NCBI GenBank assembly: GCA_016946835.1
Contig: JACVTC010000074.1
Coordinates: 246,501-310,500, forward strand
Direction: 5' to 3'
From: Neocallimastix lanati (nom. inval.)
Lineage: Eukaryota; Neocallimastigomycota; Neocallimastigomycetes; Neocallimastigales; Neocallimastigaceae
Length of the DNA: 64,000 nucleotides
Below the pieces are notes generated by a model. It had not been told where the DNA came from, did not search any database, and worked only from the letters and a program-made list of their open reading frames with translations. The translations under genes and the position numbers were made by a program. Positions 34,796 through 46,190 of this stretch are shown piece after piece (position 1 is the first letter of the stretch; every line of letters starts with the position of its first letter).

Positions 34796-35183
34796 GAAAT
34801 TTCTATATATTAATTATATTTAAAATTAATAATAAATTTTATAGCATAAATCAATGTTTTAATTAAATTCTTATTTTTTATTTATATTTATATAGTTATT
34901 AAATATTTCCTTAAATAATAATTATTAATAATTTATTTTAATCACAAGAACAATTAATTAAATAGTTAATTATAACTAAAATAACATAAAAATTAAGTAT
35001 TTCTCTGAATTAAGAGAAGTGTTATAAGTTAGTTTGTAATTAAAAGTATAAGAAAGTTGTTAAATAACTTTTAAAATATATGTAATCTCAATAATAAAAA
35101 TAAAGATATAAATAAATAATACTTTAATAAATTTAATAAATAAATCCCAACAAAAGTTCATCAAACTTTTAAGTTATATATCA
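34796..35183 (+). repeat. 5' LTR of gypsy B copy 2 (5'-truncated)
   Basis: It matches the 3' LTR from TTTCTATATATTAATTATAT to the terminal TATATATCA at 35183. The first 120 or so bases of the LTR, present in the 3' copy and in the solo LTR at 40.4 kb, are not recognisable here. A possible primer-binding site, TGGTGGAGAGGTTC at 35187-35200, follows three bases after the LTR end. Confidence 0.72.
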
Positions 35184-35416
35184 TTTTGGTGGAGAGGTTC
35201 TTGTGGAAGGAAAAATATACTTATTAAATTTCAATTTTATTTTTTTTAAATAAAATAAAATATAATAAAAAAAAAATTTGTTTTCAATTAAAGAATTTTC
35301 AGTAAATTAGAAAATGGAATTAAAATTAAAAATATGACTGAAGAATTAATAAAGAATCAAAACAAAATTGAATTAGTTTTAAATCAATTCCAATTCATTC
35401 AAATCCTTTCAGATAC

Positions 35417-35454
35417 AAATAAGGATGTTGATGTAATCATCAACATCCTTATTT
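35417..35454. repeat. Perfect foldback, 17-bp arms, inside gypsy B gag
   Basis: Arms at 35417-35433 and 35438-35454 are exact reverse complements around the loop TAAT. It resembles the foldbacks at 23.9, 28.6, 29.1 and 30.6 kb in being perfect with a very short loop. Confidence 0.9.
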
Positions 35455-36925
35455 ATATAATCAAAAGAAGGCTTGGATCACTCTTAACCAAATTACCGAT
35501 GAAGAAGAAATTTTTAATAATTATAATTGTAAATTTAAAGTGATTGGTGAAAGTATCTATTGTCTTAAATAATTAGTAACTAATGATGTGAATAATAGTA
35601 TTATTTATCCATCTTTAGAAGATATAAGATGCTCTTTTGGACTTTCACGATTTATATACGGATCCAGAAGAAATTACTGATAAACTTAAAAATATGACGA
35701 TATCTACTAGAGGAAATATCAAGGAATTCAATAAAGAATACAAAGAAATAAGTCAATTTTTAACAAGAAAGAAACATGGAAAGGTGTTAAACTTGCGGAA
35801 AAAAGAATTAATCTAGCTAAAGCTTTTTCTACAAAAGAATTAATTGATGAAGTTGAAAATGAATGTGGTAAAAGAACTAGAAACTCTAATGGAAATTCTT
35901 CTTACAATCAAAAATTTAATTCATGTAATAACAAAAATTTTAATAATAACCCAGTCACTTATAAATCACGTAATAATTTGAATAATGATGGAAATAAAGG
36001 TAAATATAGAGTAAAGATGTGATATTTTTATAAGAAGGTCACAAAAAATATAATTCGTTTAAAACTACTAAGAGGGAGTGAACGTTCTCCCTTATATTCC
36101 AATAACGTTCATAAAAAGAAGAATATTTTGTTGATGCTGCCAAAAGAAAAGTGCTTTCTTTAGATGCTGGAAAGGAAATTAGGAAAGCAAAAGCGAATAC
36201 GGTTAGCAAAAGCGATATTTTCCAAAAAGATGAAGAAGAGAAAGATGAAGTAGAAGAAGAAATTGATTTATCTAAAAGGAAAATATTAAAACCTAAAGTT
36301 AATAATAATCATGTAATTAATGATAATAAATTAAATAAAGATGAAGAAATTAAAAATTATATTGATAAAAATAACATTAATAAAGAGAGTATTATGTGTG
36401 ATGATAAAAATATTGGTGTCATTAATAAAAATAAAATTATTGATAATAATATTAAAAGTAATAAAAATTTTAAATCAAGAAATGAAAATAATGTTTCTAC
36501 TAAATTTAACAATAATATTAATGAGGATAAGGACAATTATATTTAAAGTCTTAATTAATCACTACATGAAAATAAAAATTATGTTGAAAAAACAACTCGT
36601 GACCGTAAGCCGTATAACAAAAATAGAAATAATTTCAAAAATTCAAATATTACTAATTTAATTTAAATTGAATTGTAATTAATAAGAAAGTGGACTTTGA
36701 TGATCAAGTAGGTAACACAAAAAGAGAACACCATACAAATCTAGCCAAATTAACTAATTTGGAACCATATAAAATTATTAAAGATTTGGCCAATACTAAA
36801 TGTAACATTACTTTTGGTCAAATTTTAGATATATGTCCCAAATTAAGGTCAAAATTAACCAAAAATTTAAAATTAGAAGATAAAATTTGTTAGCTCTTAA
36901 GATGCCATGGAATCTTTTATAATTA

Positions 36926-37447
36926 ATGAAGAAAAATAATCAAGATAAAATAAAAAATGCAAAATTTAATAGTGACGACTTGGGAATCGTGAATGCATCG
37001 GTAGACGATACCAAAAGAAGATTATTCATAGATTCTGGAAGTAATTTGAATCTAGTGAGTACTACTTATATTAATAGTCTACTTGGTTCATATGAACAAG
37101 TTAGTATATGTAGAGGCAGAATTTATGAAGCTCTTGGTGATAGTACTATCGCGAATGCTATTGTGGTTCGACTGAAAGTTTCCATTGGTAATTATATCTT
37201 TACTGCGGATTTTTGTGTTATTGACCATAAAGATGTATATTTTGATTTCTTATTGGGACTGAAGTCAATTACTGGTAACTACCTTTTCATTCATCCAATG
37301 TTAAGATCGTTGTGTCGCATTACTTCAGTCGAAAAATTTGATATTATTGTTCCAATTGTGGAAGACCAAAATATGGAAATGATTGCCTGTTTTATTAAAT
37401 ATATTGGACCTAATAAAAGTATTAATAAATTAGGAATTGATGGATAA
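36926..37447 (+). CDS. Gypsy B protease block
   Basis: This open stretch of 173 residues carries RRLFIDSGSNLNLVSTTYIN, a retropepsin active site (DSG), then FTADFCVIDHKDVYFDFLLG, the second conserved strand and flap ('vDFLLGL'). As in other Ty3/gypsy elements it would be an aspartic protease that processes Gag-Pol. It is the best preserved piece of this copy. The start is taken at the first ATG, but in a polyprotein this has no meaning. Confidence 0.78.
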   Translation: MKKNNQDKIKNAKFNSDDLGIVNASVDDTKRRLFIDSGSNLNLVSTTYINSLLGSYEQVSICRGRIYEALGDSTIANAIVVRLKVSIGNYIFTADFCVIDHKDVYFDFLLGLKSITGNYLFIHPMLRSLCRITSVEKFDIIVPIVEDQNMEMIACFIKYIGPNKSINKLGIDG

Positions 37448-37918
37448 AGGAGATTCGTATTTAGAAAATAAAGAACGTATTAATAAAAGTGCTGATGAAT
37501 CTTCCATTAAAGAGAAAGATGTATTATCTCCTTTAGAATATATTCATTCTACTAAGCTTTATTCAAAATTAGATCCAAAAGTTAGAAATGAAATAATAGA
37601 AATGTTAGTAGTATATGTTGATGTTATTGCTACTTCAACTGATGAACTTACACCTTCCAAATTAAATCCTCATCATATTGAACTCATTAAGAACGCAAAA
37701 CCTTTTAAAAGGAAATTTCAACAAAATAAGGAACTTTTCGAGATATAAATTGGACTCTTATTTTGTTGAACCTTATCAAGTAGTTAAAAATAAATTTAAT
37801 ACAATTCAATTAATGGATCCTAACACACAATTATGCCTAGAACGACCAGAGTACACCTTAAAAATACTATCAAGTTTAATACAATTATGGTATAGTTGTA
37901 TCTTAAGGTGGGACAAAA

Positions 37919-38438
37919 TGATATAAAATGAAATATCCAAACCTTAATTAATATAAAATAGTTTTTATTATTCAAACATAAATTAATGTCATAAATCAAA
38001 TTTATATCTAATGATTTTATAACAATTTCAATATGTGGCTTGATTTCTATATATTAATTATATTTATAATTAATAATAAATTCTATAGCATAAATCAATG
38101 ATTTAATTATATTCTTATTATTTTTTATTTATATTTATATAGTTATTATATATTTCCTTAAATAATTATTACTAATAGTTTATTTTAATCATAATAACAA
38201 TTAATTAAATAGTTAATTGTAACTAAATAACATAAAAATTAAGAATTTCTCTGAATTAAGAGAATTGTTTTGTTGTGTAATGTTAAGTTAGTTTGTAATT
38301 AAAAGTATAAGAAAGTTGGTAAATAGCTTTTAAAATATATGTAATCTCAATAATAAAAATAAAGAAATAAATAATACTTTAATAAATTTAATAAATAAAA
38401 CCCAGCAAAAGTAAATCGAACTTTTGAGTTGAATATCA
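37919..38438 (+). repeat. 3' LTR of gypsy B copy 2
   Basis: It starts TGATATAAAATGAAATATCC and ends GAGTTGAATATCA, so the ends carry the inverted pair TGATAT / ATATCA. It matches the solo LTR at 40383-40947 in inverse orientation over its whole length. Confidence 0.82.
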
Positions 38439-38829
38439 TAAACAAATATATAAATTTATGTAATTTAATTTAGTAACTCATAATTCATTAAATTGTGTAA
38501 CATTAATATATTTAAGGATGTGCTAATATATTTAGATATATATTATTATTATTTATGCAAGAAATAGATTTTAATAAATAAAAAAAATAAAATTTATTTT
38601 TTGATTTTTTAATACATATTATTTTTAGAATAGAATAACACAAAAAATTCTAGTTATAAATATAATACTAAAAATTATAAAAAAATAACACTTATTTATA
38701 CTTCTATTATATATTTCTATAATTATAAATTTGATAAAAGAATCATTGAATTATAATTAATTAATATCAATAAAAAAAATGTTTAAACTGAAAATGAATA
38801 TTGTTATTCCAATATCAATATACATGAGA
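38439..38829. other. AT-rich spacer, no gene seen
   Basis: Plain A/T-rich sequence after the gypsy B 3' LTR. Nothing recognisable. Confidence 0.45.
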
Positions 38830-39495
38830 AATCCATGGAAGACTTGAATGATATTCCGGAAGATCTATTTCAAAAACCAAATATATATGAAGGTTATGGA
38901 AATTTCATTAATCATTTATATTAATGATACGGAGCTAGTCCTAATAATCAAGCAAGTAATTTAGAAAAGAAAAATGCTGCAGAATGTCTTCTTAAAGCAG
39001 TTATAGATATAAATAATTTTGACCATACTAAAAGACTTTTGAGTTTAACCAAACTTTCAAGACATGATAAAGCAGCAAGTATAACTGAATTAACTAGAGC
39101 ATTGAGAAATGAAGAAGGTAATCTTGGTAAAATTTCCGATTTTTAAAAATAATGCAGTTAGTAAAATAGAAAAAATTAAGGAACAGATCAAAGAATAGAT
39201 ACAGCTATGAAAAAATTTGGTGATACCACAAGCATGCTTTAATTGATTATTGTAATTCTAATAACAATAGCAATTAATGGTGAAAATAATGGAGGAATGA
39301 TGTAAATAATGCAAGAAATAATGGAGGAAGTAATGGAGGAAACAATAATGGAAACAATAATGGAAAGTAAACAATAATGGAAATGTTGGTAGAAATGATA
39401 ACTCCGATGAAAGAGATGAAGGTCGTCGTACCACAAAACGCACTGGTAAAGGCAAACGTTCTTATCCAAAAACTATGTTTAAAAGAAAATTTTAA
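38830..39495 (+). pseudogene. Unrecognised relic with Asn/Gly-rich and basic tail
   Basis: The plus-strand reading starts MEDLNDIPEDLFQKPNIY at about 38836. A helical-looking block follows (KKNAAECLLKAVIDINNF, then LSLTKLSRHDKAASITEL) to about 39140. Beyond it is an Asn/Gly-rich stretch built on AAT-GGA type codons (39260-39390), and a basic tail ending TGKGKRSYPKTMFKRKF just before a stop near 39494. The order of acidic start, helical core, glycine/asparagine linker and basic tail would suit a nucleic-acid-binding or Gag-like protein, but I do not recognise it. Several disruptions. It lies between a plus-strand LTR and an inverted solo LTR. Confidence 0.4.
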
Positions 39496-40382
39496 AACCA
39501 AAAGTCATTGACATAATGTCATTTTTAAAAAATCAATTAAAAATAATTAGTAATTATATATATTAAAATAATATATAAATAATTTAATATATATTATATA
39601 TATAAATAAAATTAATTATAAATAATAGCTACTAAATATAAATATATGTTTATTATAAAAAATTTTATTGAATAATTATAATAAATATTAAAATAATGAT
39701 ATATTAAGATTTAATAAATATGTATATTATTTATAATTTTTATAATCGAATTTAAATTTAAATAATAATTAAAATGTATAACTATATAATATATATATTA
39801 ATAAAATATTAATTATAAAATATTTTAAAATTGAAATAAATAAAAGGAAAAATAATGTAATAATAAATAAATAAATAAAGGTAATGAAATAAAAATAAAA
39901 AAAAAAAAATAAAAAAATATTTTAATATACATAATTAAAATAGGTAAAAAATAAAAATAAAAGTATTTATAACAAGGATCTTCATTACCATTACAGTATT
40001 ATAAATACATATATTTTTATTAATATAAATTAAATAGATTAAAAATTAATAGATATAATATTAATTATTTGAATACAAATTTTTATAAAATATTTATTGT
40101 TATATATAAATTCCTTATAAATATGGATATGGAAATAAAATATAAAATAATATATTACTTTATATAATATTATTATAGTAATCTACAAAATTAACAATAT
40201 TACAGTATAATATAGTATATAATATAGTATACTAACATACTAGTATTATATCAATTTTTAGAAATTTAATATATATTAATATTATAAAAAAAATTTTGAA
40301 TACTAAGATTTTTTAGATTTCATTACCCAATTATTTAATTAATCAATTTTTCTTAACAAACGTAATAGTTTTTATTAAATAG
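39496..40382. other. AT-rich spacer, no gene seen
   Basis: A/T-rich sequence without features, up to the solo LTR. The last bases, ATAG at 40379-40382, are the left copy of its target duplication. Confidence 0.5.
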
Positions 40383-40445
40383 TGATATACAACTCAAAAG
40401 TTCGATGTACTTTTGTTGGGATTTATTTATTAAATTTATTAATTT

Positions 40446-40478
<33 letters not shown>

Positions 40479-40947
40479 TTTTATATAAAAAAAACTACAT
40501 ATATTTAAAAAAAACTATTTAACAACTTTCTTATTCTTTTAATTACAAACTAACTTAACATAATATAACTTTTACACAACAACGACGACTACACGACTAG
40601 CTATTCTCTTAATTCAGAGAAATGCTTTATTTTTATGTTATTTAGTTATAATTAACTATTTAATTAATTGTTCTTGTGATTAGAATAAACTATTAATAAT
40701 TATTATTTAAGGAAATATTTAAAAACTATATAAATATAAATATAAAATAATAAGAATATAATTAAAACATTGATTTATGCTATAAAATTTATTATTAATT
40801 ATAAATATAATTAATATATAGAAATCAAGCCACATATTGAAATTGTAAAATCATTAGATTTAAATTTGATTTATGACATTAATTTATGTTTGAATAATAA
40901 AAACTAATTTTATATTAATTAAGGTTTGAATATTTCATTTTATATCA
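40383..40947 (-). mobile_element. Solo LTR of gypsy B family
   Basis: It is the reverse complement of the 3' LTR at 37919-38438. On the plus strand it starts TGATATACAACTC and ends TTTTATATCA, and ATAG flanks it on both sides (40379-40382 and 40948-40951), a 4-bp target duplication typical of Ty3/gypsy insertion. No internal coding is attached, so it arose by recombination between two LTRs. Sequence close to the other copies suggests moderate age. Confidence 0.88.
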
Positions 40948-41342
40948 ATAGACAATAAAAGAAAATTAAATATTTATTCAACCAATCAGAATTATTATGT
41001 AGTGGAAGTAATATTTCTAATTATTAGAAATTAATTCTTTATTTATTAAACCAATTAGAATTAATAAATAGTAGCAATAATTTTTTCTAATTATTTTTAA
41101 ATATTAAATCTTTATTTAATATAATAAATTTACTATTTTATTTTTATGTGATTAATATATTATTATAATAATTATATTATTGATAAAAAAAACAAAAAAT
41201 AAGGGAAAATATATATATATACAACAATATATGTATAAATAATTTATTTAGAAGTATTTTTTTTTAAAAAAAATTATATATATATTAAAAAATTAATAAA
41301 GTAACTAAAGATTTTAAAAAATAATTTAAAAACAATAAAATA
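40948..41342. other. AT-rich spacer, no gene seen
   Basis: Plain A/T-rich sequence between the solo LTR and the next relic. Confidence 0.45.
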
Positions 41343-42960
41343 TTAGAGAGAATTATTATATTTGTTAAGATAATATTCATTAATTATGCTATAAGCAACG
41401 TTTGATTTCATGATATTCATTATTTCTGATACTACATAATCACTACTTTTTTCATCATCAATTAATTCTAAATTTTGATTATACCAATCTTCATATATTT
41501 CTTCTTCATTTTTCTTTAATAAATAAGTCAATTGAATTATATTGTCATCATTAATACTATTATATTGATTTTCTAAATTTAAAGCTGAAAGTGCATAATG
41601 AGATAACTGGCTCCCATTTTATTATATCTAAGACAATATTCATGGATATAATTTCTTAATTCATTTTCATAAATATCAGTATCTTTATTTTCAATTAAAT
41701 TTGGAAATGAAATTTCTCTAAATTGTATATTGCAGAATTCATCGATATCAGCTTTATAATCAATGTCTTTTATAATTGTGAATTTTTCTTATTTAATTTT
41801 TTTCAATTCATAGTTAATATTGGTAACCTTATATAATTGTTCAAACTAAACGAACACATTCAGAAAAATATTTATTGCCTTTTTATTTTATTAAATGAAA
41901 TAATAGGGTAGTAAATACTTATTGTAAAAATCACTATCCATTAAAGCATCTAATGTATTTCCAAATTTAATAGTAAAATAAAGGTCGTCTTCATCAAAAT
42001 AATGAAGAACTGTGTAAGAATCTTTATAATCCTTGTCTACAGAAATAGCATATATATAATTATAATAATCAAAAATTAAATTATTAATTCTGAAATTGTA
42101 TTTACATTTTCATATAATGAAGAAAAATCTAATGAAGAAGTCATCTTTTTGTCATTTTCATTATATACGTATTTAATATTAAATTCTTTATTTAAAATAG
42201 TACAAACTTCATAAATAAAATTAAATAAATTATATTTTGAGGTTTCATCTTCTTCGATATAATTTATCATATCATTTATATTATAATAATCATTATAATC
42301 TACTAAAAATATTTAAAGAAATTCTAAAATAGATGTTGTATTGATTTTAGGGTTTGATAATAAAATAGGTTCTATATTATAATTATATAAATTTTCTAAA
42401 ATATATTTTTATATATTTAGTATCTACACTCTTTTGGAGATATTTCTCATTTCATTCATTGGTATAAAATTTTCTTAATTATAAAAATTTTTTCTCTCAA
42501 AGAATTCAAAATTATTTATTTATTTATCAAATTTATAATATACTTTTTCTGCAACTTCATTGTAAGTTTTATCTTGAACTTTTGATAAATCAAAATCTAA
42601 ATTTTGAAAATCAATAATTATTGAATTCATTACATCCTGATAAACTTTCATACTCTTTATTGTAGCCAGAGGATTTTAGAACACTTAAAATTATCTGGAA
42701 ATATACCTTTCTCATTTTTTTAGCGACAAAACTTTTTGAATTAAAAGCGCTATATATTAGCTTCATATATTTTTCTTTATCAGGAAATTCGGAATTCCTT
42801 CAAAAAATTGCTTTCACAACCAGAGTACATTGAAATTTTTCTCTTTTAATTAGGGTCACATGATTTAATTTTTTTAGGCACTCATTTGTACCACCACAAT
42901 CATATATACATCTTTTAGTTTTTTTGCTGTAAAATTAAAGTAGAATTTAAATTTGGTTTA
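41343..42960 (-). pseudogene. Unrecognised gene relic beside helicase-like block
   Basis: Real-looking protein runs on the minus strand: near the 5' side CIYDCGGTNECLKKLNHVTL (about 42910-42860), FPDKEKYMKLIYSAFNSKSF near 42780, LNKEFNIKYVYNENDKKMTS at 42190-42130, DKDYKDSYTVLHYFDEDDLY near 42030-41980, and a last open stretch of 62 residues (41343-41531) ending LNKYNNSL. The early CGGTNEC suggests a metal-binding turn. I see no known family. It is on the same strand as, and about 300 bp downstream of, the helicase-like block at 43260-43606, so it may belong to the same inserted element. It is broken in several places. Confidence 0.4.
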
Positions 42961-43259
42961 ATTAATTTAACAAGATTTATTATTCATTGGAATTATCAAA
43001 AATCGGAGTAGTGAACAAAAATATAATTTTTTATTAGTATGATTTAAAAGTAAGAATATTTAATTATTTATAATCTTATTTCCTACATTGTTATGAAAGT
43101 GATGATTAATTTATTTACATAAATAGAAAAAAAATTAGACGTTTTGTCTGTTTGCAACCACTGTTGTTATCATTACAATCATTGTCAATGTTTGTATTAT
43201 TAACTGACTTACAGTTGCTATATAGGTAGGATATTTAATATAATTTTTAATAAATTGTT
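42961..43259 (-). other. Short spacer between helicase-like block and unknown relic
   Basis: Mixed A/T-rich sequence. One minus-strand frame near 43140-43220 reads Asn/Asp/Cys-rich residues (NIDNDCNDNNSGCKQTKR), possibly a linker of the neighbouring relic. No clear gene. Confidence 0.3.
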
Positions 43260-43606
43260 TATAATTATTTATATTTGGTAGGTATGGATAATAACTAAAA
43301 GTGTAAGAATACAACGCCTATATTTCTGTAAATTTGGTAATTGCTCTTTACTTTTTACAAGAACAATACTAGTTTTTATAAACCTTTATAAAATTTAACA
43401 TGATCCATAATGCTTAAAATAATTTTCCAGTTCCTGATGTATGATAAATTAAAAATTGGCGAATCATTTTATTTTCTCGAGATATGTACCTTACAGGTAA
43501 TACTTGTTATCTTTCCATATGAATATTTTCTTCAATCAATGGATAATTTGTATATTTTTGAAATTCTCTTAAATAAAACGGATTATTAATATCAGAATAT
43601 GTCATT
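43260..43606 (-). pseudogene. Viral-type superfamily 2 helicase N-terminus relic
   Basis: From an ATG at 43606 the minus strand reads MTYSDINNPFYLREFQKYTN, then PVRYISRENKMIRQFLIYHT, leading into a Walker A motif HTSGTGK near 43430-43450. The layout of a short leader, 'R.F..RY', 'LL.YH..GTGKT' is that of early transcription factor/helicases of nucleocytoplasmic large DNA viruses (VETF D6-like) and of related helicases on cytoplasmic linear plasmids. In those systems the enzyme is an ATP-dependent motor acting in cytoplasmic transcription. Only the N-terminal ATP-binding part remains and it is broken. A host DEAD-box origin is less likely because the sequence before the motif does not have their Q motif pattern. 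Confidence 0.5.
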
Positions 43607-45460
43607 TACATCTATATCATAAATATAAATTTATATAGCTATATTATATAATAATTTATTTAATAAATAAGACCAAAGTAAAAAAAATACAAATAATTAA
43701 TGTACAATAATTGGGATATAAATAGAAGTTATTATACTTAAAACAAATTCAAAAAATAACTATACAATTATAAACTATTTATTACATAAATATTTTATCC
43801 GTCAAAATTAAAATTATATTAATTTTTAATGTAATAATAAAATTTATAATTTATTTTTGTTTTTTTTTAAAAGATTTATAAAGTAAAAATTTTAATATTT
43901 ATTTATATATCTAATAAATAATACATATTAGAGAATCATTTTAAAAATTTATTTTCATTTTATAAATAATTAATTTAATTCATTAAATATTTTTCTTTTA
44001 TTTTTATAAGTATATAAATAGAAAATATAATATTAAATATAATATAATATTGGATATTAATAAATTATTATATTATCTATCTAAATATTAATATATATTA
44101 ATACATAAATTTATATTTATTAAAAATTTAACTATTCTTAAATATAATTAAAACTTAAATTATTTAGATCAATTTAACCAATCATTTGTTTAAATTTGTA
44201 AATTTAAAAAATTTATTCGTTTTTAGATCAAATTTAAACTTTAAAAAATTGAATGTGTATCATTTCGCAATTGCACATTTCTCAATGGGACTTAAATTTT
44301 TTTTTAATTAATTGCAATATTATTTAATTTTTTTAACCAATAAATAAATAATTATATAAGTAATTAAATAAATAATAAAAATCATTTTTGAAATAAGTAA
44401 AGTCAAAATATTTTATTATAAAATATTTTTAAATAAGTAAATAATAAATAATAAATAATAAATAATAAATAATAAATAATAAATAATAAATAATAACAAA
44501 TAATAAATAATAAATAATAAATAATAACAAATAATAAATAATAAATAATAACAAATAATAAATAAATAAATAAATAACAAATAATAAATATGATAAATAA
44601 TAAATAAATAAATAAATATTTTAATTTTCTAGTTAAAAAAATTGAATAATTAACATTAATTTTTTATTCAAAATAAATATAAATATTTCAAATATTTGTA
44701 TTTTAAATTCACATCTTTTAATCATACATAGTAATATATTGGTTGGAACAAATTAATGATGATTAAGTATTTATATGTATATATATTCACTAATTTGAAT
44801 AAATTAAGTTATAGATAAAGTAATTTGATTGTTTGAATGTTGAATTAATTATGATTGTATGACTATCTAACATTACATTTTAATATTATTGTGTTTTAAA
44901 TATTGATTTATTAATTTTACATTAATATTAATAAATTTTTTAAATAATATAAACTACATTAAAAAATAAATTAATAATAATACATATAATATATTTATAT
45001 ATATTTCCACATATCTAATTAATTTTTATTGTACAATATAATTTTTGGTTAGTGCATCATTCTATTTATGACGTAATTACTTTTTGCTATCTTAAGATTA
45101 GAATTATACTTATTTTTGAAATTGTGGCAGAGTTATACTATTTTAGAGATTGTATGTTTCTATTATTGTCATATGTTTTAATATTGATTGCACAATGAAA
45201 TTGATTCGACGAAATTAATATATCCCGAGTATTAACTTGAGTCATTTTAATATTATCAAGGATAATTTGGTAACTTTCTATTGTTTTGAAAGAATTAATG
45301 TAATTATCATTCCTGAGGTTAAAGTCAATGTAGTATTTTTTTTTTTTTATTTTTATATTTATATTTTTATTTTATTGTTAATAATATATTAATACTATTA
45401 TAATTAATTTATTTATTATTAATTAAAATCTCTTATTATTATTATTGTTATTATTTTGTT
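43607..45460. other. AT-rich spacer with a TAAATAA microsatellite
   Basis: No gene. From about 44440 to 44630 the sequence is a microsatellite of AATAATAA and AATAACAAATAATAAAT units. The rest is A/T-rich, with somewhat more mixed sequence near 45040-45320 (for example GAGGTTAAAGTCAATGTAG) that I could not assign. Confidence 0.5.
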
Positions 45461-46190
45461 GGTTGATTATGTTTTTCAATTCAACATTTTATTAATTTAT
45501 TTATACAGTTGGTTGACAATTTACTTTTCAACTCAACATAAAATTTTATATAATATAGTTGGTTGACCACAACATTTTTCAACTCAACATAAGCTTTACA
45601 GCATAAATATATTACTTTTATGATTATATATAATTTTTTATGAATATATTTTTATGAATATATTTTTATGAATATATATATATTTTTGAATATATTTTAT
45701 AAAATTTTTTTAATTTTAATTATATATTAGTTAAATTCTTTGAAATTATAGTATTCATTATAATATAATGTAATTCAATAAGTAATAGTTATTATTACTT
45801 CATCTACTTCTATATTTAAAATAAATATAATATTTTCATATATATTTTAAATGACTATAATGATTATAAAAATAGTTTTATTTTGCTATAATTATGATTA
45901 AGATTTAAGTTTGATACTTATCGTCATTGCTGATTATGGTCTCGTACGGTTATTTTAAGTTTAATAATATTTATTTACAGGTTTGTTAATTTTTGATTAT
46001 TTATGATTTGTATTGAAAGGATAATTATGCATTCAATTCAATTTAAATAATATTTTTAAATTTGTTTATTTAATCATTAAAAATTTGTATAAATTTATTT
46101 TCGATACTTAACTGTTATTTCGAGCTCAACTTCGTAGAGTGAAACTCTTAATCTATCAGAAATAACATAAATTATTGGTTCTTTTTATAT
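45460..46190. repeat. Copia LTR-like relic with subrepeats
   Basis: Three imperfect subrepeats (GTTGGTTGAC...TTTTCAACTCAACAT) lie at about 45460-45600. They resemble the 37-bp array at 10.7 kb in having TTGAC followed by TTTTCA. At 46136-46148 a small hairpin (AGAGT, GAA, ACTCT) is followed by TAATCTATCAG, the core shared with other copia LTR-like regions here. No coding sequence is attached, so it may be a solo or fragmentary LTR. Confidence 0.45.

Larger units (their letters stand above)
34785..38438 (+). mobile_element. Ty3/gypsy element 'B', copy 2, internally deleted
   Basis: Direct LTR repeats (about 34796-35183 and 37919-38438) flank gag (35334-36050), an acidic/Asn-rich linker (36151-36660) and a retropepsin (about 37010-37330). 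Only the entry to pol follows (HSTKLYSKLDPKVRNEI, then VVYVDVIATSTDELTPSK). Sequence then passes directly to an integrase C-terminal tail (DSYFVEPYQVVKNKFNTIQL) at 37755, so RT, RNase H and the integrase core are missing. It is a fossil with several interruptions. The family is the one at 10.9-14.6 kb. Confidence 0.87.

Noticed and set aside
39239-39501. Three overlapping minus-strand frames
   Set aside because: Shadows of the plus-strand Asn/Gly-rich stretch. No domain pattern.
37919-40947. DIRS-type element suggested by inverted terminal repeats
   Set aside because: The repeats are LTRs of gypsy B with their own TG..CA ends. The right one has its own target duplication and no tyrosine recombinase is present.
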